Shown piece after piece: positions 12,315-26,270 of a DNA stretch of 64,000 nucleotides. Position numbers and translations under genes: made by a program. Position 1 is the stretch's first letter; every line of letters starts with the position of its first letter. The notes under the pieces are model-generated. The model searched no databases, was not told where the DNA came from, and was given only the letters and a program-made list of their open reading frames with translations. This stretch comes from Hyperoplus lanceolatus (lineage: Eukaryota; Chordata; Actinopteri; Uranoscopiformes; Ammodytidae), in contig CM049403.1 of assembly GCA_026929865.2 (NCBI GenBank), positions 20,988,001 to 21,052,000 of the forward strand, read 5' to 3'.

Positions 12315-13462
12315 TTAAAGCTCCCATATTATACACTTTTCTTTTCTATTATACACCATATCATATGGTCTTAGTGGTCCCTAAAACGTTTTTCTTCAAT
12401 TGTTTGCTGAAAAAAAACGTTCAGATCATTTATTGTACTATGTTGATGTTCAGCTAATCTCACAATGGCCTATGTTTTAAAAAGAGCTGCAGCTCCCATC
12501 GTAAATATACAATCTTTGAGCTCCCCCCACCCCCTGTCCGGAAGCGAAGCCAGATACGCCTCGCCCTCTGTCTGTTTGTAAACAATGATTACGTATAGCC
12601 TGTTAGCACAGTTAGGTTTAGCCTACCCATGAGAAGAACCAAGTCTAGTGCTAGTAACGCACTTTGAACAGTTTGACATGACCTATCCTTGTCTACATGA
12701 AAGACTATGTTCATACAGATGCACTGACAGCCACACGCTAATGGAAACGGCATGTTCACAATAAAAATGCTGCAAAAGATGGTGGCTACTGCGAAGCTAG
12801 CTGCTAACAATACCACTAAAATCAGTGAAAAAATTATCTTCAAAGTCAGACTTCTTCAGTATACCTTCCAATTCTTTGTCCTGTTAAAAACGAGGCATTT
12901 CCAGACTGGTGTGGGGAATCGAAATATATTTTTATGAGCAAAAGCTGAATGCTTGTCCCAAAGCTAATAGCTATACACCAGTCAGGCAAAAATACCAATA
13001 AAACATTTATTTCAGTTTCACTGTTTGAAAAAAAGCACAAATAGCTTCCTATCCGTTGTGTTATTAAAAACGAGGCTGCTGTGGTTAAGATAAATTAGTG
13101 GATTATGCAACATTCATCATGTTTTGCCGTACTACAGGCATCTTGTCGCATAGCAACAAGCAAACAACATGGGGGTGACGGAATATTTTTCGAGAGGATC
13201 TCGGGGCCGTGGACCAATAAGAAATAGGGGGGTGGACTGCACAGTGGAAGCTTCTGGCTTTCCAGTTTTTGATGTCAGAAACGGGGAGAATTCTGACTGG
13301 AGTATATTGGGGGGAGATGTGGAGGGTTTCAGAAAAGGGGAGAGTGAGAATAGGAGAGAGCTTTCTTGTTTTGATACTTTGGCAGTCTATAGGCACACCG
13401 TAGACCCATAATTATGTTCAAAAGCATCGGAAAAGTGCATTTGCACAATATGGGAGCTGTAA
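12315..13462. mobile_element. DNA-transposon-like repeat with 16-bp inverted ends
   Basis: The left end reads TTAAAGCTCCCATATT and the right end is its reverse complement with one mismatch (AATATGGGAGCTGTAA). The 1.15-kb interior has no convincing coding frame. The end sequence resembles teleost interspersed repeats beginning TTAAAG..CCATATTAT, and a related end starts near 63,919. A TTAA target is possible on the left, but the right flank reads GTAA, so the target duplication is unresolved. Superfamily not assigned. Confidence 0.6.
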
Positions 13463-16042
13463 GGCCTGCAGCCATTTCTGGTCCATCTGGATTTATTATC
13501 TAATAAACCTTGTAAAACATATGCCCTGTGATGCGCAATCAAGCTATGAACATCTTTTCATTCGGGACAACCTGGGCTATAGGAACATACATGCTGCAGT
13601 GAGGTCAGTTGAATGTCAAAATAGTTATGGGACCATGAAGACCAAAAATAAAATAAAAGCGAAAATTAAATGTTACAGATATCTGTTGATATGACACCCA
13701 AAGGCCATCACAACATCATCATATAATTTATGTCATAGCATACATGTGTTATTTTGACAGATGACAGAAGCAACCGTGTAGTATTTCAGACAGAGGAGAG
13801 GCAGATGGAGAGGCAGCGTCACAGGTGAGGTCGAATAATGGTTTGGTGACACATTATTAGTGAGATTCATGTTGTTTCACTGATCACCTTTTTAGAGCAG
13901 CACAATGTTATACTTTATAATTGTATAAGTGGACACATCTTGGCAAACAGGTCACTGGTACAAGACCCCATTAAATTATCCCATTGTCATGCATACACTT
14001 CCTTTTAAATATGATCCATCATCAACTTTTGTTAATTGAGTGAAATGCACTACTGGTACTACCAATAAGCATTCTAAGTTAACTTATTGCAAATGGGATG
14101 ATGGCTTTTGAGAGTCATAATGTGAACTGCAGCAGAAAGCAGTCAGGTCTCAACATTTTTCACAACACTTAGTCCATGGTCACCATACTACTCCATCATG
14201 ATTCCCTTTGAAAAATAATGCCCTGGTTACTGGTGAAGTAATGGCTGGCAGCGTAACAGCCCATATGAAGAGGATTTAGCTTTACTCAATGATTCTACTT
14301 TATTCAATTGTGAGCACTTCTAAAAGGACAATTATGCCATTATGGTTAATTTTGAAAGGAAGGCAGTCCTGTCTGCCCAGCTTAGATATAATTGTCCAGC
14401 CCGTAGTAATGCGTTGTGAGAGGTTTAAGGACTGCTTCTCACAGCTGACCAAAGACCCAACATGTGCATCAACGGAAACACAGTATCAAAGACATGCAGA
14501 TGTATAACTTGCCTCAGGTCAAACAGTTTCTCTTGCATGAAGGTCTGCAAACAACAACCACATCTTGCCAATAGCCTTGTGTCACCCAGGCCATGATGAA
14601 GCACATCACTTCACGGTTGAATATACTATCAGGGTCAGGCAAAACATAGAAATCCTTATTTTTTTTCTCCCTGAGTTTGACGCTACTGTGTTCAAGCCAC
14701 ACTTATCTCTGAAAAACAGAGATGCATTCAATAACCCCTTCTTTATGTTGTTTATTCAGAGCACATTGCGTATTTGCCCTGCAGCTCAAACAGGGTCAGA
14801 GGAATAGTGTATCCTAAGTCGCGTCATGTTTTATGCACTAATATGCAGACATTTCTGGTTTTTAGTCATTTCAATTACTGAGCAAGTTTACATGTTGTTA
14901 AGCAACTCAATTGTATATTGTGTTTTAAGTGTTTAACCAAGATTATTTTCAACTAGGGATATGTTTTAGTATGGACATTATTTAGGATGTGTGAACTACA
15001 TTCATAAAACTCTCTTAAAGAAAAACGAGAAAAAAACTTGGATAGACATATGGAAAGCAAATAAAAACACTATTTTATTTAATCTTATTTTTAATCCATG
15101 AATCGTATTTACACGTGATTTATAGAGATATAATGTCTGCCTTCATTTCAGTCATTGAGTCTGTTTTGTATTTTCAGCCACAATTGGTAACCCGTGAATA
15201 AATATTGCTTCTGCACCGTTTATCCGTGTATCCAACACCGGTGTAAATCAAAGCATTTTAGTGTCTGTAGACCAGCAGGCAGACTGACTGACAGTGATAC
15301 CCATTTCTCAGCTTCTAAGGCCCATTGTGCAGACCAACACACATAACGCAGCTATCATTACCTGTTTTATGCTGCTGCTCGTCTGTGCACGATGCATAGC
15401 ACTCGAGCAAAGTATTTTCCGTTTCTGGGGTATGCACAGGACTGAGGCCAAGTCTGAGCCTGAAGTTGTTTTTAAGTACTACAATGGAAGCAATTTGAAA
15501 TGAACAGCAAAAGAGCTAGAACAGAGGACGTGTGGGACAGTGGGAAAGTGAGGTCATGGCTCCCCCTATGGGGCAATAGGTGCAGAGCAAAGTCTACAGA
15601 AAGGGGAAAGCCCAGGAGCCTCTGTTCTTTCACTCCACTACCACCTCTCGTAGGAATGTCTGGTGAGCCCTGAAAGCCATCAGCTCTTAATACACTCAAC
15701 ACTTAACAAGCAGGAAATACACAAGTAGGTAAAGAGAGCTTGTATTTTACCAACATTTTGAGCATTGGGAGGAAGGATGCTCACCATGGGGATAAATGAG
15801 GAGAAACTCATTCTGGGGCAAAGCAAAGGTTTGTTTGATCCACTGTCAGAAGGAATTTGGCTGCTGAGGGAAAGTTGCAAGTCTGTAGAGCATGTGCAAA
15901 GGAGATCAGAGTGTTTTTATCCTGCTCCGGGCCTCAGATGTCAGTCTTACCAGGAGTAATGATCCCACCCCCCCGCCACCTGCCCCGACTGCCTTAGATT
16001 AGTAACTCTGTATATCAAAATCATAAATGCTGGCAATGGATG

Positions 16043-16044
<2 letters not shown>

Positions 16045-16079
<35 letters not shown>
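16045..16079 (+). repeat. (AG)n microsatellite
   Basis: About 17 uninterrupted AG units, ending in AAAGAGG. Confidence 0.95.
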
Positions 16080-16084
<5 letters not shown>

Positions 16085-18180
16085 GAGAAGTGCTTGGGAT
16101 ATTTATAATACGATATTTCTGGACATTTAGAATTATTCAATATACACAGCTTGGTGAAAGTTGTGAAGGTGATACGCAGGTAGCATCCAACATGGCGGAT
16201 GCAGATGGTTAAGGGATTTCAAAGTGCAAAACAAGTAGAGGGAATTCTTTGTATACCTGTGACAAGGGCCTTCACCAAGTCCTTGTAAAGATGGGAGGAA
16301 TTTGAACCACATGTCGGATATCCAAGCTTTGTGCTTTTATTATTCCTGAATGGAGCCTTAGTCAGGTACCCCTGGTTCCTCCTTTCCAACAAAGTAGGGT
16401 CAGGAGGTTAGGCAGGTTGCTATTAAGCCCCCCCCCCCCCCCCTATACAGCCCCCCCGCATTCACTTTGCAGGAGTATGGGATCCTGGCTTTGTGCTTGC
16501 TTCACCACCTCTCTGTCTTTAACACTCTGGAGACTTTATCATATCTCAAGTAACATCCTAAGGGAGTGGCATTTTCAACCCCAGTCAGGTGTGTGCTGCC
16601 TCGACAGAATCACAAACGACTCTGAGAAGAGCTAGGGAGTTCTATGTTTGCCAACTGTAAACGATTGAGGCTTGACAGGCTTCATATTTTACAGAAGTTT
16701 AGTTATGCTGACTCAGCAGAGATACCGACTCAATGAGCATCATCTTGACTACTAAAATGTGGTCAGAATCCCTTTCTAAGCGTCAAATCCATATGTGGAG
16801 TGAGTGTAGAGTGCCATGATTATTTTACTTGTGAAAGATCTAATTTTTTCCCGTGGTAACAACAATGAAATATTAATAAATGAACTAGAGCAAGACTGAG
16901 CACAGATAATTATAAGATATTTAGAGAACTTAAGATCAGACAGATATTGGGTAAGAATCTGCATATGAGAAGAGAGACCCCCGCCATTCAAGCCGCAGCA
17001 GTGAAAATTTCGTTACGCAGGAAAACTCTTCAGAGGGCCAGACGGAGTCTCGCTGAGCGCCTGACAGATCGGCACTGACAGTAAGGGATGTAAATGAGAA
17101 ATTGTGCAATTTCGTGGAAGTATCAGATGTACCGCAACTGAGTGACAAAACATAGTAATATGAACAGAAACACAGAGAGGAACAAGTCTTAGCTGATTAA
17201 GATCAGCCACTCACTAGTTATTCCACCGAAACTCGAAAGGAAAGATTTCAAGGGTCTTACATCAATACATGGGAGAGATAGAGAGTAAGGTTTTCTATGA
17301 GAGGCGCAGAATTTACTGCTCTTATGCTTCATCAGTGTGCAGCAGCGCTGGCTGTAAATCTGCAGATTGATCAAACTGCAGAGCCGAGGGGATCCAAAGC
17401 CTTATCTCAGAGTAAGGGCTCAGCAAAGTCGGAGACTCGCTGTTGGTCTGAGTGATGGCAGTGGCTATCTGCCTTCTCTCTGGATCCAAACACGTGTACA
17501 CATACCAGCATACTTTTCTCCTCCAAACACATATGTGTACACATGAACATGAACCCTTATATTTACTTAAGGAAAAAGATGACATGAAAGAATGGTAATA
17601 CTGAGAGAAATGGTTTGTACTGGCAGAGGAGATTCACATACAGAGACTACTTCCACACAGAGTTGTTCCCTGCAGCACAGAACTATTTCATTACAACCTC
17701 TGCAGGTAAACAATGACCTCATCCTGGTCAAATCCATACCTTCCTGTCAGCCCACCATCTTTGTCTGCCAAAAGACACTAAACCATCCACTCAACCGTGC
17801 CTGCTGTTGAGGGGGGATTACCTTTATTGGACATCTAGAGCCTGAAGGCTGAAGAGACAGACAGGCCTGGTTTGCCTGCTAGGCCCAGGGAGGGCATCTC
17901 TCTTGTTAATAGTAGCCTTTGCCTTCAGTAACACACACAGTATTGGTGGTGGTTGCTGGGGAGGGAAAATGGGCATATGCTGGGAGGAAGGAAAGCTGCA
18001 GCCTGCTAACCCAACGGATATGCTATCGCTGCTCCTTTCTCCTCATTGCAGATGGAGGTTCTATTTGAAGTGTTAGACTGCTTAGCTGCCAGAAAACCAA
18101 AAATAACTGAAAATAGCTGTGTAAGTTAGAAACTAGAATACTGACGAGTATGGTGAACAAGACAGGATTGTGTGTTTGTG

Positions 18181-18182
<2 letters not shown>

Positions 18183-18244
<62 letters not shown>
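18183..18244 (+). repeat. (TG)n microsatellite
   Basis: About 31 uninterrupted TG units ending in TGTGCGCG; alternating purine-pyrimidine sequence. Confidence 0.97.
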
Positions 18245-18248
<4 letters not shown>

Positions 18249-21079
18249 TTTTTACCATTTAAATACTTCCCCTTAAAGCTGTCTTCAGGTTATTGGAAAC
18301 GTAAGTAGATTTGAAAAATGTTTTTAGTATTTCCAAAACGTTTTTTTTTAATACAACTTCTCTCCTGATATTGTTTCCTATTACCACAAGAGGCTGAAAT
18401 GCTTTCCTAATCTTTTTGATATATGGTCTATGTCAGATTTTACAATTAATGCTGCACTAAGCCAGTAATCGTTTTCCTGGATCTTAATTAATTTTGTACC
18501 GTAATTTTGTTTCTCTTGTCTAGCAAAAGGGATCGCTCCAAAAGAAGAAAGAAAGATGGCCTCCCTGTGGAATAGTTGAATTCCTGTAGTCTACTTTCAG
18601 TTTTACTATTTGACACCTATAGCCTATAGTGCCTGTCTGCTTTAACAGTCATTCTATAACACCATGCTGCACAGTCTCTTCCTCTGGCTATATTTTACAT
18701 TGTAGCATTTGTTAGTAGTGTTTTGTTAACCCTAGCTCTTACCTGCTGCTTTGCGCAGACTGGATTTCTTTAATATTAAATATTCATTCAGTCATAATAT
18801 TGGGGTATACCTTGTTACAGAGTAATACAAGGTGATTTTTAAGCTGACAAATGTTACCGGAATGCACTTTTCAACTTCACCTAATTCAAAGACTATATGC
18901 TGTGAAGCTAAATCAAAGCAGCGTTTAGTGCTTTCTGTCCTTCTGTATCTTATGGACACCCACTGTGGTACTCGTTCGCAACGTCTCCTCCAAATAAGCA
19001 TGGTCAGACACTTGCCTTTCTTGTGGTTGAGTGGTGCCCGTAACTCCTTCCAGATGCTTCACTGTTGTACGGGGCGAGAGAAAGTGAGCAAGGAGGGAGA
19101 AACAGAGGGGGAGAGGATGAGCTCACTTTTCATTTGTGCTAGCTATAAATAAAGAACACATGCAGGCTGTCCATTTGATTCTCTTTTTATATCTACATAG
19201 CCATAAATCAGACCAAACCAACGTCTCTGCACAGATACATGTACATCCTTAGTGGATGGGGGGAAATGGGGGGAAAGAGGGTAACTGGAATATAAGAGAT
19301 GAAAGCCCAGGCCGGAATTTTTCTGATGGATAAGATATTGTACCATCCCTGCTGATCCTCCATTCGGTCTCTCTATAAGGTGACCTACTGGGCATCCCAC
19401 ACTTCATATATCTTCCCTGATATTTTCTACTTATACTCCTAAGCAAATTTCCTGGACTGGAACGGATGAGACGTGTCACGGTTCAACTCTTGCTTGGTTT
19501 AAATATCATAAAAGAGGCAACTTTTTCACAAAACACAACTTTCCTGAGACCCTCTCCCATGTGCTGACGGTGCACAGACATCAAATTTTCCTCCAGCAAA
19601 CTGAGTTCAAGGTCTCCACCAGACGTGTGGGCCATCTGTTGGAAAAGGAAGGCCTTCATGTCAAAATGAAGCATGACGAACGTCTAGAAAATGTCAAGAG
19701 AGGGGGGAGGGGAAAAAGACTTAAGCCGGGATTGGGTGAAGATCTGTCTTGTGTTCGTTGGGTTTAACATCTTCTCCGTACTCCTCTGGGAACAAACATG
19801 TAACGTCTGATAAAGTGAACATACATCAGTGTGACTTTCCTTTCTTTTGTGTCCTGTGATATTATTCTCTTCAAAGGAATATTTCAGTGAACCATTTGTC
19901 AAATTAGACACTGTGTCACCAATGAACGTTGGCAACACATGGGAGAGTGGGAAAAAGGGAAAGCAAACAGGAAAATGAAATGGAGGACAAGTTAAGGGTA
20001 AATATTATGACTGATGGCTTTCTGGGGTGTGTGTCCGTGTCCCTTGGCATCCCATACTACTGTTAGGGTTTCAGGTATGTTGGGAGCTGTTATTTGGTCC
20101 AACCACACTGTGTATATCACTCCTATTTTAGTTTCTGGCTATAGGTTTGTGTATGGAAGAAAACACATGTCTTTGGTTGGTTGGCCTTTTCACAAGAGAA
20201 GAAAAGGAGACACACTAAGCAGACAGAAATTTGAAAGCTTGAAGAAATGACGGATTGAGGCAGTCAAAGGAAGAACAAATATTGAATTGTGTATAGCTTT
20301 GTAATGAACACAGAAGTGCCTGTTTGAACGGTTCAGGAGTTATTGTTCAAAACAAAAATTGCATTCTGTGAGGAGAGTGGAGGTGGGCAGGGAAGACTAT
20401 ACCTCATTCAAAGATTGGAATCAGAGAGAAAAAACTGCTAAGACATTTAAGCACACAATGTTGTTGTCATTGTTCTGCTGTGGGGAGAACTCTATATATG
20501 AATGTACCTCTGACACACCATATGTGTTTTACTGACAGCTCCTTTAAGAGGGAGCTCTGTGAATGTCACAAAAAAATAACTGCACACTTATTGGTCCTTT
20601 GTTGAAGGTGACAATACCTGTGTCTTTACATAGTACACTGTGTTACTAGTGCACTACCCTTAGGAAGCAGGTCTGCTGTGTGTGTCCAGCTTGTCACTCA
20701 TTTCAAGCTTTGGTCGCAGCAGCCAACCAAATCAGAGGGAGGCGGGGTTTAGCCGAAGACTACTTCATGCCGCTTCATGCCCGTCGTTACTGTGGCCTTC
20801 AGTGTGCGCACGTATTAGCCTCCAGCATGATATAAATGTGATAACACAGACACACAGACAGACAGACAAACGTTTCTTGCTTCATAGATAAGATAGATGG
20901 AAGTGTTTACTCGTTTTTTCAGTAAAGAAGAAGTCACCAGGCAAGATTTTTCAGAGCAGCTAAACTAGTTTCATTGGGGGAAGTTGTATTATCTTTTTAA
21001 GGAATTAAGAAATAAGTAGAATTAATACATACAGATGTTTTCTTTTCTTTTTTAACCTTCTATTTTTACTATGGTAGTG

Positions 21080-21206
21080 GACCACACTCCCCCTGTGACT
21101 ATGCTTGTTTTATGTTGTTACTGTATTCCTGTTTTGTATGTTGTACAGACTATGGTGGCAAACCAGTTTCCCCATTGGGGATCAATAAAGTAAAGTAAAG
21201 TAAAGT
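21080..21206 (+). mobile_element. 3'-end fragment of a LINE/SINE-type retroelement
   Basis: The segment ends CCCCATTGGGGATCAATAAAG followed by four TAAAG units (21186-21206). This stem-loop plus short-repeat tail is typical of 3' ends of CR1/L2-type LINEs and of SINEs that borrow them in fish. The 5' boundary is uncertain and no ORF remains, so it is a severely 5'-truncated copy. Confidence 0.55.
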
Positions 21207-24200
21207 TTCTTAGTTAGGGTTGCAAAGAGATATTGGGAATTATGAATATATTTGCATCCAAAAAAAAATTCATAAATGTGTTTAGAACCATGTGAAGTTT
21301 GAGTGGACACTTTTATTGGTGAGCCTTGTATCATAGGAAGTGTGCAATTTGTTTTACAACTGTGGGTTGCTTGAGGTTTTTCCAATAATATAAAAGCCTA
21401 AACCTAATATTTGGATGGTAAAATAAACCAGATTTGAGGAAATAACAGTGGAATAATGTGTACTAAAGATTGAAACCGGATGGTATGTCAGTATGAATAA
21501 GGAAAAGCATGACTGCATATAGAAATATAATGTTATAATTCAAGTTTTTTTTTCTTTAGGTTTTGTACATGTGTTACCAGAAGATGTCTTGTTATATGTT
21601 TGGCTTTTGCTAAATAACAGTATCTGATATCTCATATGTGATGGACCCAATGTATGGAATGACTCAGAAATAGGTATCACATGAATGTTGTGGGTTCATG
21701 TTAAAGTCAGTTTTGGCAGTGTGAGTATTTGCATGATTCAAGTGTTAAACTATTTTTCAACACATTTTGGATTAGTGATGAGCTCAAGTGTGAAAAGAAA
21801 AATCACTCAAATCCCCATCTGAAACAAAAGCCTCAAAGAGCATATTCCACAGATCACACACAATCCAAATTAGCTCTGTCAAGGTTATCTCGGAGTTGTT
21901 AGATGTCAGTGTGAGCTTATTGGAATATGTCAGTAGGTGTGGCAGGTGAGTGACAGGCTTGTTGTTGTCGCAGATTGAGCTGCCACAGCCTGAGGTGACT
22001 GTGTCACTACACAGGCTAAGGCTCTGTTACGTTAACTTGTAGCCCCCAGCAGATGTTCTTTCACATAGCTACAGCAAATCCCAATAGTGAGCCAAATATT
22101 TACTTTCGCCTTGGCATTCATTTTTGGATACAAAAACCAAGGAAAGACTGCACTCTTGCCAGACACCTTTATGGGTTTCAGAAGCAGTTCAGACTATTAG
22201 CACTGACCTCCTTTAGCAGAAATGATGACAAAAATGGATGACATTTGTTTTACATTGGACTAATGCACAGCAGGTCTCACATTGTTTCCACGTCTCAGCG
22301 TTGAAGGTATTTCTGTGATTTCCTGAGTGTACAATTCTGTGAAGATCCGTCTCCTCCGGCCATGTGGCTCTGTGGCTACCTCCTGTGCTCGCTCACTCCC
22401 AGCACCTCCCTTCATCTGCCCACTCTCCCTCTCTGCTCTCTTTCAAATGTCACTTTGTTTGATACACATGGGCGAGGGCCGGGGAGGAGGAGGAGCGCAG
22501 ACAGAGATTTGGCCTTGTGAGACGCTTGCTTTATCATAGATTTGTTTAATCCAAAACCTCTCCTCGGACGGAAATGTGCGGACTCCCCCAGATCGCTTCT
22601 CTCTGGAGGCATTTGGCCAGTTCATTCCAGTAAGTAGTTCATTGGGCCCTGCAGCCGCCGGTACGTACTGTGTGAGAACATTCTTGCACACATTTGAGAA
22701 CGCACATTGAGGCTTAAACTATGAAGCAGTATGGAAAGTGCTTTAAATGTTGCAATAAAAACTAGCATATGGTATTAAGCCAAGTCTGCTTCATTTGAGC
22801 CCTTGCTGCTATAGCACGGATGAGGTGAACAGTTTGATGCTGTGTGTTGTTTGTAATTGAATCCTTCCACATCTCTCTGGAAAGCCATTAATCATTCACC
22901 TAATTGAGTCACGGACCAGTAATTAGCAGTGATTGGGAGCACGATGGTTGGAGTGTTTTCCCTTTGATCCGACACTCTATAACTGCGGCTCGGCAGCCCG
23001 TTGGGAGCACATCCACAGCGCCCCCTGTTGAGGCTGACAGCTCCCCTGGCACATTCATTCTCTATGGTGATCAAAGCCTGGAACCTGTGCTTTTAACACA
23101 TCCCATCTCATTTGTTCTTCACAGGCAAACTCCCACACATCTGCCCACGGGATCCACACATGACCACAAGGGGCCGGTGGACATAAAGTGACATAAAGAC
23201 CTTACGAAAAAGGTAAGACCAAGGAATCTAGCAATGGCTTTTGAATAAAGCTCAATTGAAAGATATTAGCCAATGTAAATGAAGGAAAGAGAATATGCGG
23301 GTAAAAGGAAACACTTGCCTATATTGTAATTAAAATGATAACAATTAATAAGATTAGGTTCCTTACTCAGCCAAGCTTGGTGGCCACTCAATTAACTTCA
23401 AACTTGTTTCTCCTCGTGGAGTTAGAGTGTGCACCGAGAAAACTTCAGCATGGTCAAATACAGTATGAGGACGAAAATGAAAGTGTTCTTAGATATATCT
23501 TGCTATACCCACTTATTTGTGTTGTACTGAAAGGTAATGTCCAGGACAGACTGTCCAGCTAGGCTATTACTTAAACAGTATAATGTATACTGTTCAGTTA
23601 AGGTTTTGTAATTGTTTCATCCACTCTATTTCCATCTAACTGCAACCCTTTTACAAAGCCTGCTTTTCATTTATGTCAAGACGCAAACCCCCTAGGCAAT
23701 CAAATTGATTTCTTCTTTCTTCATCTACATATTTCTTCCATTTATAAAGTTTGAAGGAAGCACATGCGGTCCTTGGGTTCTAGATTAAATGAAATCTCAA
23801 CTAGGCTGCAGGAGAGTAGCAAATAGCTTTATTATAGAGTGTCAACCTGTGTAAGATGGCAACATGATAATCGCCTACATTAAAGAGATATGTTTTGTCA
23901 ATGCTTGCCAGAATGATACTTAAGACCTCTTTGCAACTTACATATACAGTATGAGCGTTTTCTGATAAGCTGCCTCTATGATGAATTCAAGTTCTCGGTT
24001 GAGGTTTGTATTGGCCCATATGTATGTCGGGTTAGGAAAAGTTTGCCTTCTTGGTGGAAAGAAACTAACATATGACATGAACCCTAGTCGTTGGTGCCAA
24101 TGGTCTTGGAGACTGTGTTCATCCAAAACGTTCTTCACATAGTACACATGGGATCGGTATGTGTGACACATTCATAATCATAATTCAAGGTCCACCTACT

Positions 24201-24635
24201 TACCTTACATTGCCTTCTTTGAATAAACGACCAAAACTGCACACGGGAGGTCAAATTAATTAAAATTTTAGACGACCCTCTCTATATATGACCATGTACA
24301 TGTGATGAGATACAAAGCCAGTTCAATTCACTGATGAGGACCAAGAGAATGATGCAATTGAATGGGAGGAAGATATCAGGAAGAAAAGTCATTCTTCACA
24401 TGACTGAAGTAAATTGTCAGAAGAACAATAAACATGGGTACATTCAAGCATTTCAAATGCTTCTGCTGAAGACAGTCTCCAGAATACACAAAAAGCCAGT
24501 TCAGAAAACTCTGTATATTACATTTTCCATCTCCAAACAGATATGCATCACTGAATTAAGTAAATATCAGCAATGTTGGAAGCAGCTGCGCATTGTTGGC
24601 AAGCAAACATTCATCAGAAGATAAGTGATAAACAT

Positions 24636-24722
<87 letters not shown>

Positions 24723-25904
24723 TACTGTATATAGTAGTACAATGGTAATCTGGGAGTTGACCTGGTGAGCACTGCTTGGCCAGATAAAGGAGATTATCCG
24801 CATTGTGGTGATTGGTGTGTGTGTGTGTGTGTGTGGTGTGCGTGGCACGTGTGTATGTTTGTGTGTGTGAACACTTATTTTCTGTATAAATCTTCTTATG
24901 AGCACACTGTTTGTCTACTGCTTATGTGTCTGTGTACCATGTGTTGCCATGTTTGTGTACATGTTTGAGTACCAAGTTGTGGCACAGCATCCAAAGCAAC
25001 AGAGATGAGGGATTATCTGGATTTTCCCAGTGGGATTTTCAGAAGGATAGCAGAGAAGAACTACTAAATCGCCTTCACCCTCTGACCTCCAGGGCCAGAT
25101 CCGGCCTCTAGATAAGAAAAGCATAAAGTAAGGTTCTTATTTTACAAACTGCCCCTATCTAGGAAAGCCGTGACATTGAGGTTAAAGCCAAGGAGTTCAG
25201 TGAGATAGCGCATTGTGTGGGAACCACTGTGGTGCCTCAGATTGGATTAATGTTTATTAATTAATGAATTTAAAAATGTTGTGGCGCTCTATAAAGAAAG
25301 TAATAATAGTTTTTTGTGTGTGCAAAACATTGTAAATGATCAATTAAGAATATAAATTAAAACATCAAGACTGCCAACTATAGCTCCCTTGAAACCAGGA
25401 GTTGTCATAGCAACCAAGTGAGGCTAGATAGCAAATCACAACTTATGCAGCACAACTAGAGCACATATGCATAGAAATATATAATAGTGTACAAACGAAG
25501 GATGCATCTGTGAAACTTTTTTGAATTTCATTTAAATCGCAGTGGATTTGAACAAGGCTACTTTCTCGAAATAAGCAGCTGTTGTCTCGGTAGACCTTCT
25601 CCAGTGCTTCCGGATACAGACTCACCAACCTGAGGAGGGTCATAGCAGCCGCAGTCTGACGCCTTGTACGTTGAGCGTAAAGGAGGAACTGAAGTGAGTC
25701 TTGGGCTTTATTAAGAAGACTCTCCGAATTGATTTCCTGTCAGTGAGCATCCATGCTAATGAGATCAATGCAGGCGGAATGGGAGGTATAGGGTTGGAGG
25801 AAGCAGGAGAAGAGAGTGAGAGATCCTTCCATCTTTGGAGTTGCCTCTCAATGCCTACGGGCCCAGACAGGCTGATCGGCAAACTGAGCAGCGCTGTCCT
25901 CTTC
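21207..25904. other. Non-coding stretch with long CA array
   Basis: No recognised gene. It contains (CA)n at 24639-24717 and a shorter TG array at about 24816-24834. A GTAAGT donor-like motif occurs at about 22629, but the preceding frame has no recognisable protein character. Confidence 0.5.
24639..24717 (+). repeat. (CA)n microsatellite
   Basis: About 40 uninterrupted CA units. It generates a spurious poly-Cys/Val frame on the minus strand. Confidence 0.97.
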
Positions 25905-26270
25905 TTAAAGGTGCAGTGTGTAATATGACATCATCAAAAAAGTTCTACAAAGTTCTAGAATGCAACGCTCCCTTTCAAATAATAACAGAAGCTACAGTGG
26001 CCTTCAAGGACAAGAACAATTCTAAATTTTAAAGAATGCATCTGATGACATTCCAACTATGACACTTTCAAGATGACGGCACTAGGCCTTGGTCCAAAAT
26101 ATGCAGAAATATGGACATATATAAGACCCTTTCTAAGGGAAAAAATAATAATTCAAAACACTTTTTTCAGCTATTATGCACTAAATTAAATGTACTTATG
26201 GATATTATAATTACTTTCTACAAAATCTGCTAGGAAATAAAACCCAAAATTCTACACAGTGCAGGTTTAA
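25905..26270. mobile_element. TTAA-flanked MITE
   Basis: The 366-bp element is bounded by TTAA on both sides. It begins AAAGGTGCAGTGTGTAAT after the C-rich flank and ends TCTACACAGTGCAGGTTT, giving imperfect inverted ends of about 18 bp. It is internally AT-rich with no ORF of transposase type. I recognise the end motif from memory as a very common teleost short repeat. The TTAA target suggests mobilisation by a TTAA-specific transposase (piggyBac-like or Kolobok-like), which is inference. Confidence 0.75.

Larger units (their letters stand above)
13463..21079. other. Non-coding stretch with microsatellites
   Basis: No recognised gene, RNA gene or complete transposon. It contains an AG array (about 16045-16079), a C run (16428-16443) and a long TG array (18183-18244). 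The ORFs here are short and show no domain-like patterns. Confidence 0.5.

Noticed and set aside
22560..22635. Possible exon ending at a GTAAGT donor
   Set aside because: The donor motif is good, but the upstream frames lack protein character and no acceptor with a polypyrimidine tract was convincing.
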